From Lacticaseibacillus suibinensis (GTDB taxonomy: Bacteria; Bacillota; Bacilli; Lactobacillales; Lactobacillaceae), in assembly GCF_003946175.1 (NCBI RefSeq), contig NZ_RHOK01000011.1:31285-95284 (forward strand): DNA of 64,000 nt, in the 5' to 3' direction. The notes under the pieces are model-generated. The model saw only the letters and a list, made by a program, of their open reading frames with translations, searched no databases and was not told the DNA's origin. Each line of letters starts with the position of its first letter. Position 1 is the first letter of the stretch. Shown here piece by piece: positions 29,387-37,821 of the stretch. Both the position numbers and the translations under genes were made by a program.

Positions 29387-29759
29387 TTATCGTTTTATTC
29401 ATAATACCACAGGGCAAGCAAGCGCAGTCCTACATGATGGTACGTTTTTTAATAACGAAGCAATATTTTGATGACGCCTTCTGACAGGAAAGAATGCTGA
29501 TTAAAATAACGAGCGATACTTGACCATGTTATTCAGCCAGGGCGGTCGGGTCAGGCAGAGGGACGCGGTGGGCAAGCGGTGAAACGAAAAAGCCGGCGAG
29601 ACTGCGGTTTTTGCAGGCTCACTGGCCTTTTCGGGGCCAATCCTGAGACTCGAAGGCGAGCGGGGCGAGTCGAGCTCCGGATTGAGGGTCGAGACCTTGG
29701 CTCGGCCCGGCCCCACAGCGCCCCGGCGCCTAACCCGATCGCGCTGGCGCCCCCGAATC
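29387..29759. other. GC-rich stretch without a supported gene
   Basis: About 370 bases between cls and the ABC substrate-binding gene. The part from about 29530 to 29750 is markedly GC-rich, with several short inverted repeats and Arg/Pro-rich frames on both strands that lack ribosome sites. It contains AAAAAGCCGGCGAGAC and GCAAAAACCGCAG-type hairpin arms. It may be a structured RNA, a decayed insertion or a dispersed repeat; only one copy is visible here. Confidence 0.4.
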
Positions 29760-29784
29760 AAAAAAGAATGGCACAAGGCCATTC
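29760..29784 (-). terminator. Terminator of the amino-acid ABC operon
   Basis: Minus-strand GAATGGC / GCCATTC stem with a 5-base loop and six T, right after the substrate-binding protein gene. Confidence 0.88.
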
Positions 29785-29787
29785 CCC

Positions 29788-30597
29788 TTAGTCCACCGAT
29801 TTTTCACCGAACCATTTCTCGTTGATCTTTTCCAGCGTCCCGTTTTTGGCCAAAACCTTTAACCCATCATTGATTTTCGTTTGTAGGGTGGTATCGGTTT
29901 GACGCAAGCCCACAGCGAAGTCTTCCGGCGGGAAGTCGCCGGCCACCACGCGATAAGCGCTCGGGTCACTTTGGTGTTTGACATAGTAGTCAGCGTAGAC
30001 CTGGTCGATCAAAATCCCTTGAATGCGCCCGGCGTTCAGATCCAAGAAAGCATCGTCGAAAGTGTCGTAAAGCACTGGCGTTTGCTTGGCAATCAAATTC
30101 TTCAGCTTCTTGGGTTCACCATCCAGATCCGCGGCACCGCTAGAGCTGGTTTGAACCCCTAGTGTCTTGCCTTTCATATCAGCAAAGGACTTGATATTGG
30201 CATTGGCCTTCGTGACCAGCACCTGGTGATTCAACAGATATGCCTTAGAAAACCCAACCTGCTTGGCCCGCTCTGGCGTCACCGTGTAACCATTCCAAAT
30301 CAAATCAATGGTTTGGTTCCGCAACTCGGTTTCTTTCATCGACCAATCGATGGTTTGGAAACTCGGCGTGATGCCGTATAGTTTGAACACGGCTTTGGCC
30401 AGGTCAATATCGTAACCACTGAGCGTCCCGTCTTTTTGACGAAAACCCATCGGCACAAAACTATCATCAAGGCCAATCACGACTTTTTTGGTTTGCTGAA
30501 TGCGTGGCCAACTGTTTTTCACCACGGTGCGGGCGCAGCCAGCAGCACTCACGACGGCCAGCACGAGCACCAGCAGGGCGATAATTCGCTTTTTCAC
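29788..30597 (-). CDS. Polar amino-acid ABC transporter, substrate-binding lipoprotein
   Basis: 269 residues. A signal peptide ends in a lipobox SAAGC, then a type-3 solute-binding fold starts at KKVVIGLDDSFVPMGFR with GYDIDLAKAVF and the late DFAVGLRQTDT...INDGLKVLAKNGTLEKINEKWFG. GTG start overlapping the ATPase stop by 4 bases. Likely captures a polar amino acid for the two genes upstream. The T-box leader suggests histidine, but the protein sequence alone cannot fix the ligand. Confidence 0.9.
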   Translation of the reverse strand: MKKRIIALLVLVLAVVSAAGCARTVVKNSWPRIQQTKKVVIGLDDSFVPMGFRQKDGTLSGYDIDLAKAVFKLYGITPSFQTIDWSMKETELRNQTIDLIWNGYTVTPERAKQVGFSKAYLLNHQVLVTKANANIKSFADMKGKTLGVQTSSSGAADLDGEPKKLKNLIAKQTPVLYDTFDDAFLDLNAGRIQGILIDQVYADYYVKHQSDPSAYRVVAGDFPPEDFAVGLRQTDTTLQTKINDGLKVLAKNGTLEKINEKWFGEKSVD

Positions 30598-31235
30598 GCT
30601 TCCCCACCTCCAAGTTTAGCCACCGTCAGTGTTTCATCCGCCACCGCCTGCGCAAAGTCCATATCGTGGGTCACCACCACTTGGGTCATCCCTTGCGCCT
30701 TCACACTGTTAATCAGATCCGCCACAGATTGGCGCAAGTTAGGATCCAGCGCCGAAGTGGGTTCGTCGTAGAGCAAAATTTGCGGCTTCAAGGCCAAGGC
30801 CCGGGCAATGGCGACCCGCTGCTTTTGCCCCCCTGACAAGGAAAACGGGTAAGCGTCCGCCTGAGCAGATAAATCGAGCTCGGCAAGCAGTTGATCCGCC
30901 TGCGCGGTTGCCGCTGCTTGAGTGGCGCCTTGCAAGGTGGGCGCTAAGGTCAAATTGCGCCGGACCGTCAGATTGGGGAATAATTCAAAACCCTGGAACA
31001 CAACCCCAATCAGTCCAGCCTGCCGCATTTTAGCTGCGGTCGTGGCCTTACCGTTCCAAATCATCTCACCGCTGTCCGCTGGCGTCAGCCCAGCGATAAT
31101 GCGAAGCAGCGTGGTTTTCCCAGCGCCGCTGGGGCCGACAATCGCGAGCGTTTTCTGGTCGGCAATGGTGACATCAACGCCTGCCAATACGGTTTGGTCA
31201 CCAAATTTTTTCGTGATATTTTTGAGTTCTAACAT
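30594..31235 (-). CDS. Polar amino-acid ABC transporter, ATPase
   Basis: 213 residues. Walker A GPSGAGKTT, Q-loop VFQGFELFPNLTV, signature LSGGQKQRVAIARAL, Walker B LLYDEPTSALDP and the switch His in VVTHDMDFA. GlnQ/HisP type. AGGAGG precedes its ATG. Middle gene of a permease-ATPase-binding protein operon. Confidence 0.95.
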   Translation of the reverse strand: MLELKNITKKFGDQTVLAGVDVTIADQKTLAIVGPSGAGKTTLLRIIAGLTPADSGEMIWNGKATTAAKMRQAGLIGVVFQGFELFPNLTVRRNLTLAPTLQGATQAAATAQADQLLAELDLSAQADAYPFSLSGGQKQRVAIARALALKPQILLYDEPTSALDPNLRQSVADLINSVKAQGMTQVVVTHDMDFAQAVADETLTVAKLGGGEA

Positions 31236-31247
31236 GTGATGACCTCC

Positions 31248-31904
31248 TTATTTGTAGTAGCTAAAGGCTTTTTCAACGCGGCGCTGGAGCAGGGTTAACA
31301 CCAACGTCATGATCAAGTACAGTAGCGCCACTAGCACCAGTGGCACCAAAGTGACATCGCGCGCGGTCGCCACTTCCCCGGCCCGGAGCAGGTCGCCTAG
31401 GCCAATCACGTACACCAAGCTGGAGTCTTTGACCAGGTTGATCACTTCATTCCCCATGGAAGGGAGCACCACTTTCAGGACTTGGGGAATGACCACATAA
31501 CGTAAGGTTTGCCAGCGGGTCAGGTTCAGCACACTAGCGGCTTCAAACTGCCCTTCCTCAATCGCGCCGAACCCGCCGCGGTAAATTTCCGCGAAATAAG
31601 CGGCGTAGTTGAGAATGAAGGTGAAAATCACCGCAGAGAAGCGATCGAAGACAATGTGGACCAGCGGTAACCCGTAAAAGACGAAAATCAGCTGCAGCAA
31701 CAGCGGTGTGCCGCGGAATAACCAGATATAGCCGTCCAGTAAGCCTTTACCGGCAACGGCCAATGGGTTTTTGCCGCGATACAGCAGCCCGACGGCTACA
31801 ATCATACCCAGTGGAATGGCCCCCAGTAACGTGATGGCAAAAACGGCTAGGGTCATTTGTACCCCAGAAAGTAATGCTGGTAAAATCGAAATCACGTAAT
31901 CCAT
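31248..31904 (-). CDS. Polar amino-acid ABC transporter, permease
   Basis: 218 residues with about five membrane spans. The HisM/GlnP-type loop that contacts the ATPase is visible (GFGAIEEGQFEAASVLNLTRWQTLRYVVIPQ, EAA motif). RGTPLLLQLIFVFYGLP matches the family start. ATG 31904 follows AAAAGGAGG; the longer frame runs into the leader terminator. First gene after the T-box leader. Confidence 0.93.
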   Translation of the reverse strand: MDYVISILPALLSGVQMTLAVFAITLLGAIPLGMIVAVGLLYRGKNPLAVAGKGLLDGYIWLFRGTPLLLQLIFVFYGLPLVHIVFDRFSAVIFTFILNYAAYFAEIYRGGFGAIEEGQFEAASVLNLTRWQTLRYVVIPQVLKVVLPSMGNEVINLVKDSSLVYVIGLGDLLRAGEVATARDVTLVPLVLVALLYLIMTLVLTLLQRRVEKAFSYYK

Positions 31905-31954
31905 AATGTCCTCCTTTTGCCGCTTCTGCAGCAGGTTAATCGTTGAATGAACGC

Positions 31955-32328
31955 AAAAAGCGCCCTCCTGTACGGTTGTACAAGAGGACGCTTCTGCGTG
32001 GTGCCACCTCACTTCGCCTTGCTGTCACCAACAAGACCTCACGTGGTTGAAAAACCCACCGGAAACAAAAATGCCCCCACTCAGGCGAATTGCCTGAATG
32101 AGGGCGACTTGAATGCCGCGGTGCCACCTCATGCGCGTGCCCTTGTCACCAAGGACACCTCATGTCGTTTTTCAACCACGGCGATAACGAGCCCAACCGA
32201 CCTGACCTACTACTTTCAACCAGGCACTCATGGATGTGAGGGGCAAGGCGACGTCTCTGGCTTCCACTCTCCCAGAGTCGCTGATCGTCAACGCATGCAC
32301 CATTTCCACTCAACGTTTTTAAATGATT
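31955..32328 (-). promoter_or_regulatory. T-box leader with two antiterminator/terminator modules
   Basis: One stem I-like domain (about 32320-32185) has an AG bulge AGCGA, a distal hairpin CTCTGG/CCAGAG and a likely specifier CAC at 32238-32236 (histidine, followed by A). Module 1 has TGAGGTGGCACCGCGG (32131-32116) and a terminator at 32107-32067. Module 2 has GAGGTGGCACCACG (32010-31997) and a terminator at 31992-31955. The ~60 bases before each T-box sequence are alike (GGTGAC stem III), but module 2 has no stem I of its own. ATC or ATG nearby are less likely specifiers. Confidence 0.85.
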
Positions 32329-32334
32329 GTGCTT

Positions 32335-32362
32335 ATCATACCTTGTTTTTGCTGCTTGTCAA
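32335..32362 (-). promoter_or_regulatory. Promoter of the T-box/ABC operon
   Basis: Minus-strand TTGACA (32362-32357), 16-base spacer, TATGAT (32340-32335). It begins at the 3' end of minD, which has no clear terminator of its own. Confidence 0.85.
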
Positions 32363-32364
32363 GC

Positions 32365-33156
32365 CTAACGATGAAAAAGGCGATGCCAGAAGCCCACTTT
32401 TTTCTGTTCAATGTTCATCAGTGGCACACTTTCACCCAGCAACCGGCGCGCAATGTTGCGGTAGCCCTGGCTGGCCGGATCATCTGGATCCATCACCACA
32501 GTTTCGCCTTTATTCGAAGTTTCAATGACGCCATCATCATCCAAAATGATGCCGAGCAAATCGATGCCTAGGTGCTGTGTGATTTCGTCGATATCCATCG
32601 CACGGCCATCAGCCATCATGTGCTGGCGAATCTGATTGATCACCAGTCTCGGCGGATAAACCATATCACGCTGCTCGAGTAGCCCCACAACGCGATCGGC
32701 GTCGGACACAGCGCTGATTTCTGGGGTGGTGACCACAATCGCGCCGTCTGCCCCTTCTACCGCATTGCGAAAACCTTGTTCAATGCCGGCTGGGGAATCG
32801 AGAATCAGGTAGTCAAATTCCGGGCGCAGTTCTTCCACAATCGCTTTCACCTGCTCCGGCTCCAGTGAATCTTTTTCCGCATTTTGGGCGGCCGGCAGTA
32901 TGTAAAGTTTATCGTCGAAGCGCTTGTCTTTGATCAACGCCTGGTGAATTTTCGCCCGGCCGGTCGCAACATCGACGATGTCGTAAATAATGCGGTTGGA
33001 TAACCCTAGCACGACATCCAAGTTGCGCAGGCCGATGTCGAGATCCATGAGTACCACGCGCTTACCTTGCAGGGCCAAGGCAGTCCCGATGTTGGCAGTG
33101 GTGGTGGTTTTGCCGACACCGCCTTTACCCGAGGTAATAACTAATGACTTTCCCAT
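32365..33156 (-). CDS. minD: Septum-site ATPase MinD
   Basis: 263 residues. Deviant Walker A GKGGVGKTTT at 9-18, switch motifs DLDIGLRNLD and LDSPAGIEQG, and a C-terminal amphipathic membrane helix (KVGFWHRLFHR). Places MinC on the membrane to block Z rings away from mid-cell. ATG overlaps the minC stop by one base. Confidence 0.96.
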   Translation of the reverse strand: MGKSLVITSGKGGVGKTTTTANIGTALALQGKRVVLMDLDIGLRNLDVVLGLSNRIIYDIVDVATGRAKIHQALIKDKRFDDKLYILPAAQNAEKDSLEPEQVKAIVEELRPEFDYLILDSPAGIEQGFRNAVEGADGAIVVTTPEISAVSDADRVVGLLEQRDMVYPPRLVINQIRQHMMADGRAMDIDEITQHLGIDLLGIILDDDGVIETSNKGETVVMDPDDPASQGYRNIARRLLGESVPLMNIEQKKVGFWHRLFHR

Positions 33157-33815
33157 TAAAATTCCTCCAGTTTACGGAACAGTTTTGGCCGCAACTCACT
33201 GAGGCCGGCGGTTTGCCCATGCGTGAGCACATGCAGGTCGTTAATATAGCTGGTCGTTTCCGGTCCATAAGTGTTCTTGTCGATAATTTCGATCGTGTCC
33301 GCAATGCGAATCTGGCCCGCTTTGCTGATGTCGCCGGCAATGATGGCATCCTGTGCGCCGTCAGCCCCGGCAATCAGCAGGCCTTCCACCGTGCCCATCA
33401 CAAAAATGCTCCCGGTGGTGCGCAGCGTTGCGCCTTGGTGCAAGGTGCCAAGAAACAGCACATCGCCGCTGTAATTGGCCTCTTGCCCTGAGCGCAGCAC
33501 GCCCCCCACTAAATGTGTGGCTTGGGCCGCCAACCGGGCCTTGAGTGGTGCAATGGCCGCCACGTCGGCGTGAATGGCGCCAATGGTGAAATGCGGATAC
33601 TGGGCAAAGACCTGCTGAATGGCTTGGGCCTGGCTTTCGTCCAGTAGCCGGTCGCCAGTTTCAATCACAAATTCGACTTCGCCAGTATTTTCCGTATCAG
33701 CGGAGAGCCGCGCCAGCAAGGTTGCCAGCTGCGCTGTGATTTCCTCAATACTCGATGCTGCTCTAAATTGCAGCTCAAAGCCGCTTTTGCGGCCTTTTAA
33801 TGTGACAGCCTCCAA
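33156..33815 (-). CDS. minC: Septum-site inhibitor MinC
   Basis: 219 residues: an N-terminal domain (1-100) and the C-terminal right-handed beta-helix that binds MinD and FtsZ (SGQEANYSGDVLFLGTLHQGATLRTTGSIFVMGTVEGLLIAGADG). Order mreC-mreD-minC-minD as in Bacillus. Confidence 0.95.
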   Translation of the reverse strand: MEAVTLKGRKSGFELQFRAASSIEEITAQLATLLARLSADTENTGEVEFVIETGDRLLDESQAQAIQQVFAQYPHFTIGAIHADVAAIAPLKARLAAQATHLVGGVLRSGQEANYSGDVLFLGTLHQGATLRTTGSIFVMGTVEGLLIAGADGAQDAIIAGDISKAGQIRIADTIEIIDKNTYGPETTSYINDLHVLTHGQTAGLSELRPKLFRKLEEF

Positions 33816-33831
33816 GACGCCACCCCCAACG

Positions 33832-34371
33832 TTAATCTATCCTTAAGTTTATCAATATTCGGTGCAAAGGCAAATATGCGATGGCGAAAAGAATCACATT
33901 CACCATCAGCCCTGGGCCAATGTGGTTGGCAATCAAAATAATCACCGACCCGTTGGCCACCCCCAGAAACTGATTGATGGCGTAATCGGCCACTGCCGCC
34001 ACCGTCAGCACAATTACCATCACACTACCCAGGTAAAACGGCTTTTTCGGGATCACCGGGGCCACCTGTCGCACCACATAGACAATCAGTGGCCATAGCA
34101 AGGTATTGACCCCAAGCATGCCGGTGTAATAGCTATCGAAAATCAAACCGAAGCCGATGGCGATCGGCACAATGTAGACTTCCTCCGGCAACAGCAACGC
34201 CGTCATCACCAGCGCCATCAACGTCAAATGCGGGACGCCATAAAAGGTCCCAGTCATGATAAACTGGGCCAACGTCTGCGTTAGCGTGCCATCGATCAAT
34301 AAGCACACGAACAGCAACAGGATAATCCAGCCATGACCCCTGAACTTTTTCTCTGTGATCATGTTACTCAC
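33832..34371 (-). CDS. mreD: Rod-shape protein MreD
   Basis: 179 residues with about five membrane spans, starting GWIILLLFVCLLIDGTLTQ and including the LTLMALVMTALLLPEEVYIVPIAIGFGLIFD region. MreD links MreC to the elongasome. Overlaps mreC by 8 bases. Confidence 0.92.
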   Translation of the reverse strand: MSNMITEKKFRGHGWIILLLFVCLLIDGTLTQTLAQFIMTGTFYGVPHLTLMALVMTALLLPEEVYIVPIAIGFGLIFDSYYTGMLGVNTLLWPLIVYVVRQVAPVIPKKPFYLGSVMVIVLTVAAVADYAINQFLGVANGSVIILIANHIGPGLMVNVILFAIAYLPLHRILINLRID

Positions 34372-35224
34372 CTGAAATCGTGCGATTGATCACGGTGACC
34401 ACTGAGAGAGCGTTGAAGTTCGCCGCCGGTTTGACATACACGGTGTTGGCCAGCCCGAAGTCATCCTTCTTGACACTAGCGACGGTCCCAATCAACAGGC
34501 CTTTAGGGGTGCTGGCGCCGAGACCTGAAGTGATCACCTTTTGGCCTTGCTTGACGTTTTCTTCCGTGTTGATTTGCCCCAAAATCAGCTGATTTTTCTT
34601 CACGGAATAACCGGTAATCACGCCATTAACCACCTGGCCAGAGCCGGTGGTAATCTGCGCGGCAAACCGGTCCGCGGATTTATTGTCAGTGGAAAGCATT
34701 TCGACCTTGGCATTGGTCTTCGCCACTTCCACCACCCGGCCGGCGAGACCGGCCCCAGCCATCACCGGCATCCCCTTGGTCACGCCGGCCCCGGAGCCTT
34801 TGTTGATGATGATGATGTTTTGCCAATCGCTAGGACTGCGCATCATCACCGTCGCCGAAATTTGATCGTAATCGGTCAAAGTGGCATTCAGTTTCAATTG
34901 CTTTTTCAGCGCCTGATTTTCTCGGCTCAAGGTTTGGTTGCGGACCTTGGTTTGAGCCAAGCTGGTCAACTTGGTTTTCAGTTGCTTGTTTTCCTGATAC
35001 GCGTTGAGCAAATCGTTGACGTCATCCAGGCCGCCTTTGACAAAATTCGCCGGGCCAGACACAATCCGGCCGCCGATGCCGACAATGTCATTGCCAATTT
35101 GTTGCACCAACGGCGGGGCGCTACGATTGTTGCGAACCGCCATGGAGGTGAACATCAGGCCGACGCTCAGGAGCAGTGCGATCATCAACACGATCAATTT
35201 TTTGTTTGAGAAGAACTTTTGCAT
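34364..35224 (-). CDS. mreC: Rod-shape protein MreC
   Basis: 286 residues: one N-terminal membrane span (LIVLMIALLLSVGLMFTSMAV), a coiled coil (AYQENKQLKTKLTSLAQ...LSRENQALKKQL, about 73-112) and two extracellular beta domains (MRSPSDWQNIIIINKGSGAGVTKGMPVM). Bridges cytoplasmic MreB to wall enzymes. A terminator-like hairpin separates it from mreB. Confidence 0.95.
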   Translation of the reverse strand: MQKFFSNKKLIVLMIALLLSVGLMFTSMAVRNNRSAPPLVQQIGNDIVGIGGRIVSGPANFVKGGLDDVNDLLNAYQENKQLKTKLTSLAQTKVRNQTLSRENQALKKQLKLNATLTDYDQISATVMMRSPSDWQNIIIINKGSGAGVTKGMPVMAGAGLAGRVVEVAKTNAKVEMLSTDNKSADRFAAQITTGSGQVVNGVITGYSVKKNQLILGQINTEENVKQGQKVITSGLGASTPKGLLIGTVASVKKDDFGLANTVYVKPAANFNALSVVTVINRTISGE

Positions 35225-35260
35225 GAGTCGCTCCTTCGTTCCAGTTCACGCCTATCACTC

Positions 35261-35295
35261 AAAAAGCCGGCCCCAATAAGACGATCGGACCGGCC
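35261..35295 (-). terminator. Terminator-like hairpin between mreB and mreC
   Basis: Minus-strand GCCGGTCC / GGGCCGGC with one G-T pair, followed by TTTTTG. Probably a partial terminator that lowers mreCD relative to mreB. Confidence 0.65.
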
Positions 35296-35322
35296 ACGGG
35301 TGCCTGCAGCTGCGGGCGAGGA

Positions 35323-36327
35323 TCAGTGTTTCTTTAAGACATCAATGTTCTTCAATGATTCGCCAGTGCCGATCGCCACGCATTCCAGCGGGTCTTGCGC
35401 GATGAAGACCGGCACTTTGGTGGCATCAGAAATGACCTCAGCGAGATGCTTCAACTGGGCACCGCCACCGGTAAGCACGATGCCGTGATCAATCACGTCC
35501 GCCGCGATTTCTGGTGACGTTTCTTCCAGCGTATCCTTGATGGCATCGATGATGGCCTGCACAATTTCACTGATGGCTTTGGCCACATCCAAGGCAGCAA
35601 TGTTTTCCGTCTTCGGCAAACCCGTCAGCAAATCACGCCCGCGAATGGACATATCATCGAGTTCCTTGGCGGCTTCAGGGGAAGCACAGCCAATTTGAAT
35701 TTTAATTTCTTCCGCAGTGCGTTCACCAATCAGCAAGTTGAAGTGCTGGCGAATGTAAGTAATGATGGCTTCGTCGATTTTATCGCCAGCCATGCGAATT
35801 GAACGACTGGACACAATCCCGCCTAAGGAGATGGTGGCCACATCGGTGGTCCCACCGCCGATATCCACGACCATGCTCCCGGTTGGATCCATCACCGGCA
35901 AGCCGGCACCAATCGCCGCAGCATATGGTTCTTCAATTACAAAAGCATCCTTGGCGCCAGCCACTTTGGCCGCATCAATCACAGCGCGCTTTTCCACTTC
36001 GGTCACGCCGCTCGGCACACAAATCATCACTTGCGGATGGTTGGCTTTACCACCGAGCGCCTTATTCATGAAGTACTTCAGCATCGCTGCTGTCGTGTCA
36101 TAATCCGCGATGACGCCATCTTTCATGGGCCGGATCGCTGCAATATTGGCCGGCGTGCGGCCAATCATGGCCCGGGCTTCTTCACCCACGGCAATGATTT
36201 CTTCAGTTTGGGTATTCTTAGCCACGACAGAAGGTTCGTTGGTGACAATACCTTTGCCATCCACATACACCAAGGTGTTTGCGGTCCCCAAGTCAATTCC
36301 GATGTTTTTCGATCCTAATCCAAGCAA
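35323..36327 (-). CDS. mreB: Actin-like rod-shape protein MreB
   Basis: 334 residues. Phosphate-1 [13 protein letters not shown], phosphate-2 [12 protein letters not shown], adenosine motif [15 protein letters not shown]. Start is TTG 36327 with AAGGAGA 7 bases upstream; no nearby ATG would keep the conserved IGIDLGT start. Forms membrane filaments that guide side-wall synthesis. Confidence 0.96.
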   Translation of the reverse strand: MLGLGSKNIGIDLGTANTLVYVDGKGIVTNEPSVVAKNTQTEEIIAVGEEARAMIGRTPANIAAIRPMKDGVIADYDTTAAMLKYFMNKALGGKANHPQVMICVPSGVTEVEKRAVIDAAKVAGAKDAFVIEEPYAAAIGAGLPVMDPTGSMVVDIGGGTTDVATISLGGIVSSRSIRMAGDKIDEAIITYIRQHFNLLIGERTAEEIKIQIGCASPEAAKELDDMSIRGRDLLTGLPKTENIAALDVAKAISEIVQAIIDAIKDTLEETSPEIAADVIDHGIVLTGGGAQLKHLAEVISDATKVPVFIAQDPLECVAIGTGESLKNIDVLKKH

Positions 36328-36369
36328 GACGTTCTCTCCTTAAAGTGATCCGTTTTTCTAGTCCTAGGC

Positions 36370-36378
36370 ATTATAGCA
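36370..36378 (-). promoter_or_regulatory. Extended -10 promoter of mreB
   Basis: TGCTATAAT on minus, about 45 bases before the TTG start. The -35 is weak, as is common for extended -10 promoters. Confidence 0.6.
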
Positions 36379-36527
36379 TATAACGCCTAACCCTCGCACC
36401 GGGCGCTCCGCAGAAATGCGCGGCAGCGTTTAAAAAATACCCGCTGTGATCACTTTAGATTGTACGCTTTAACCCGCCTCGCCTTAACCAAGGCCGCGTT
36501 TCTTTACCTTTATTCAAACACTACGGC

Positions 36528-37175
36528 CTAGAGCTGATGCTCCATGCTAAAAGAATAAAACTGCTGCGCCCCCACAATGAGGTGGTCCACCACCATGACG
36601 CCAATCAAAGCCCCGGCGGCGGCAAAACGTTGCGTCAGATCGATATCCATGGCACTCGGATGGGGATCGCCGCTAGGGTGATTGTGCACCAAAATCAGCT
36701 TGGAAGCATTCATCCGCAGCGCCAGGCGAAACACCACCCGCGGATCGGCCACCGATTTGTCTATGCCGCCATGACTGAGCTCTAACTCCTGAATGATGGC
36801 ATTTTTGACATCAAGAAAAATCACTAAGAGATACTCCTCTTTGGCCCCAGCCAGCCGGGCCATCATTTCCTGACCCAGTGCTTCAGCCCCCAAAATCTGA
36901 CCAAAGCGCAACGATTGGCGCTGCTGCACCCGTTGGCCTAATTCGATACTGGCTGCCAATAAGCTGGCTTTGCTCAGCCCGATGCCGCTGATTGCCATCA
37001 GTTCTTCCAAACTAGCGCTGCCCATATCTTTCAATCGGGGGAAAGTCCCCAGCAAGGCCTCGGCAATCGCCGTTTTGGAATGGCCGCGGCCGCCAGCACC
37101 AATCAACACCTCCAGCAGTTGCACATCCGAAAGCACCTGTGCCCCATGCGCCAACATCAACTCTCGTGGCTGCAT
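36528..37175 (-). CDS. radC: RadC-family JAB-domain protein
   Basis: 215 residues: an N-terminal helix-hairpin-helix-like part (GSASLEELMAISGIGLSKA) and a C-terminal JAMM metalloprotease-like fold with the zinc motif HNHPSGDPHPSAMD and E in the SHGGIDKSVADPR stretch. Despite the name, a direct role in recombinational repair is doubtful. ATG 37175 follows AGGGG; the GTG at 37193 is an alternative. Last gene of a folC-HAD-radC unit. Confidence 0.9.
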   Translation of the reverse strand: MQPRELMLAHGAQVLSDVQLLEVLIGAGGRGHSKTAIAEALLGTFPRLKDMGSASLEELMAISGIGLSKASLLAASIELGQRVQQRQSLRFGQILGAEALGQEMMARLAGAKEEYLLVIFLDVKNAIIQELELSHGGIDKSVADPRVVFRLALRMNASKLILVHNHPSGDPHPSAMDIDLTQRFAAAGALIGVMVVDHLIVGAQQFYSFSMEHQL

Positions 37176-37200
37176 GCCCTCATCCCCTCTCACGAAGAGA

Positions 37201-37821
37201 TTACGCGTTCAGCAGCCATGCCGCCACCGCCGCTAAATCTGGTAAAACGGCGGCAGCCTTGGCGCTGGCCGGCGCCAAGTCGCGCACTTGCACACAGCGC
37301 AACCCCGCGGCATTAGCGGCAGTCACGCCAGCTGAGGTATCTTCGACGACCACCACAGCGGCGGGCGCTAAGTTCAGCTTGCCCAAGGCCACTTGATACA
37401 AGTCAGGCGCTGGTTTGCTGGCACCCACTTCCCCGGTGACGGTCACGTCAAACTGCGGCCAAGGCTGCTGGGTGACGATGGTTTGCACATAGGCACTGGG
37501 ACTCACCGTCACCAGCACCAGCAGAACGCCTCGTTCGTGCAGGTGGTTCAAGAGTGTGGTCGCGCCTGGACGCGCTGACACCGACCCCAGCCGTTTTGCG
37601 ACCAGCTCATCGCTAAGGCGAATAAAAGCCTCAAGAGTCTCGCCGAACTGAGCCTGCAACCAGGTATTCTGCCGCAAGTCACCGGCGCCGACCAACCGCT
37701 GAAAGGCCGCAGCCGGCAGCAGGCGGCCCAGTTGCGCGGCAGCCGCGGCATTCGCTTTTAAATACAGCCGCTCCGTATCCACCAAGGTGCCATCCAAATC
37801 AAATAAGACTGCCTTAAGCAT
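37201..37821 (-). CDS. HAD-superfamily phosphatase
   Basis: 206 residues. HAD motif I DLDGTLVDTE near the start, motif II LVTVSPS, motif III Lys in GASKPAPDLY, motif IV VVEDTSAG. A four-helix cap after motif I puts it in the beta-phosphoglucomutase/phosphatase group; the substrate is unknown. Start overlaps the folC stop by 8 bases. Confidence 0.88.
   Translation of the reverse strand: MLKAVLFDLDGTLVDTERLYLKANAAAAAQLGRLLPAAAFQRLVGAGDLRQNTWLQAQFGETLEAFIRLSDELVAKRLGSVSARPGATTLLNHLHERGVLLVLVTVSPSAYVQTIVTQQPWPQFDVTVTGEVGASKPAPDLYQVALGKLNLAPAAVVVVEDTSAGVTAANAAGLRCVQVRDLAPASAKAAAVLPDLAAVAAWLLNA

Noticed and set aside
29501..29782. 93-aa minus-strand reading frame
   Set aside because: Arg/Pro-rich composition typical of GC-rich non-coding DNA, no ribosome site, and it runs through the ABC operon terminator.
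32235..32245. ATG as methionine specifier of the double T-box
   Set aside because: Its distance from the distal hairpin is 6-7 bases longer than that of the specifiers in the ileS and valS leaders; CAC fits better, though not decisively.
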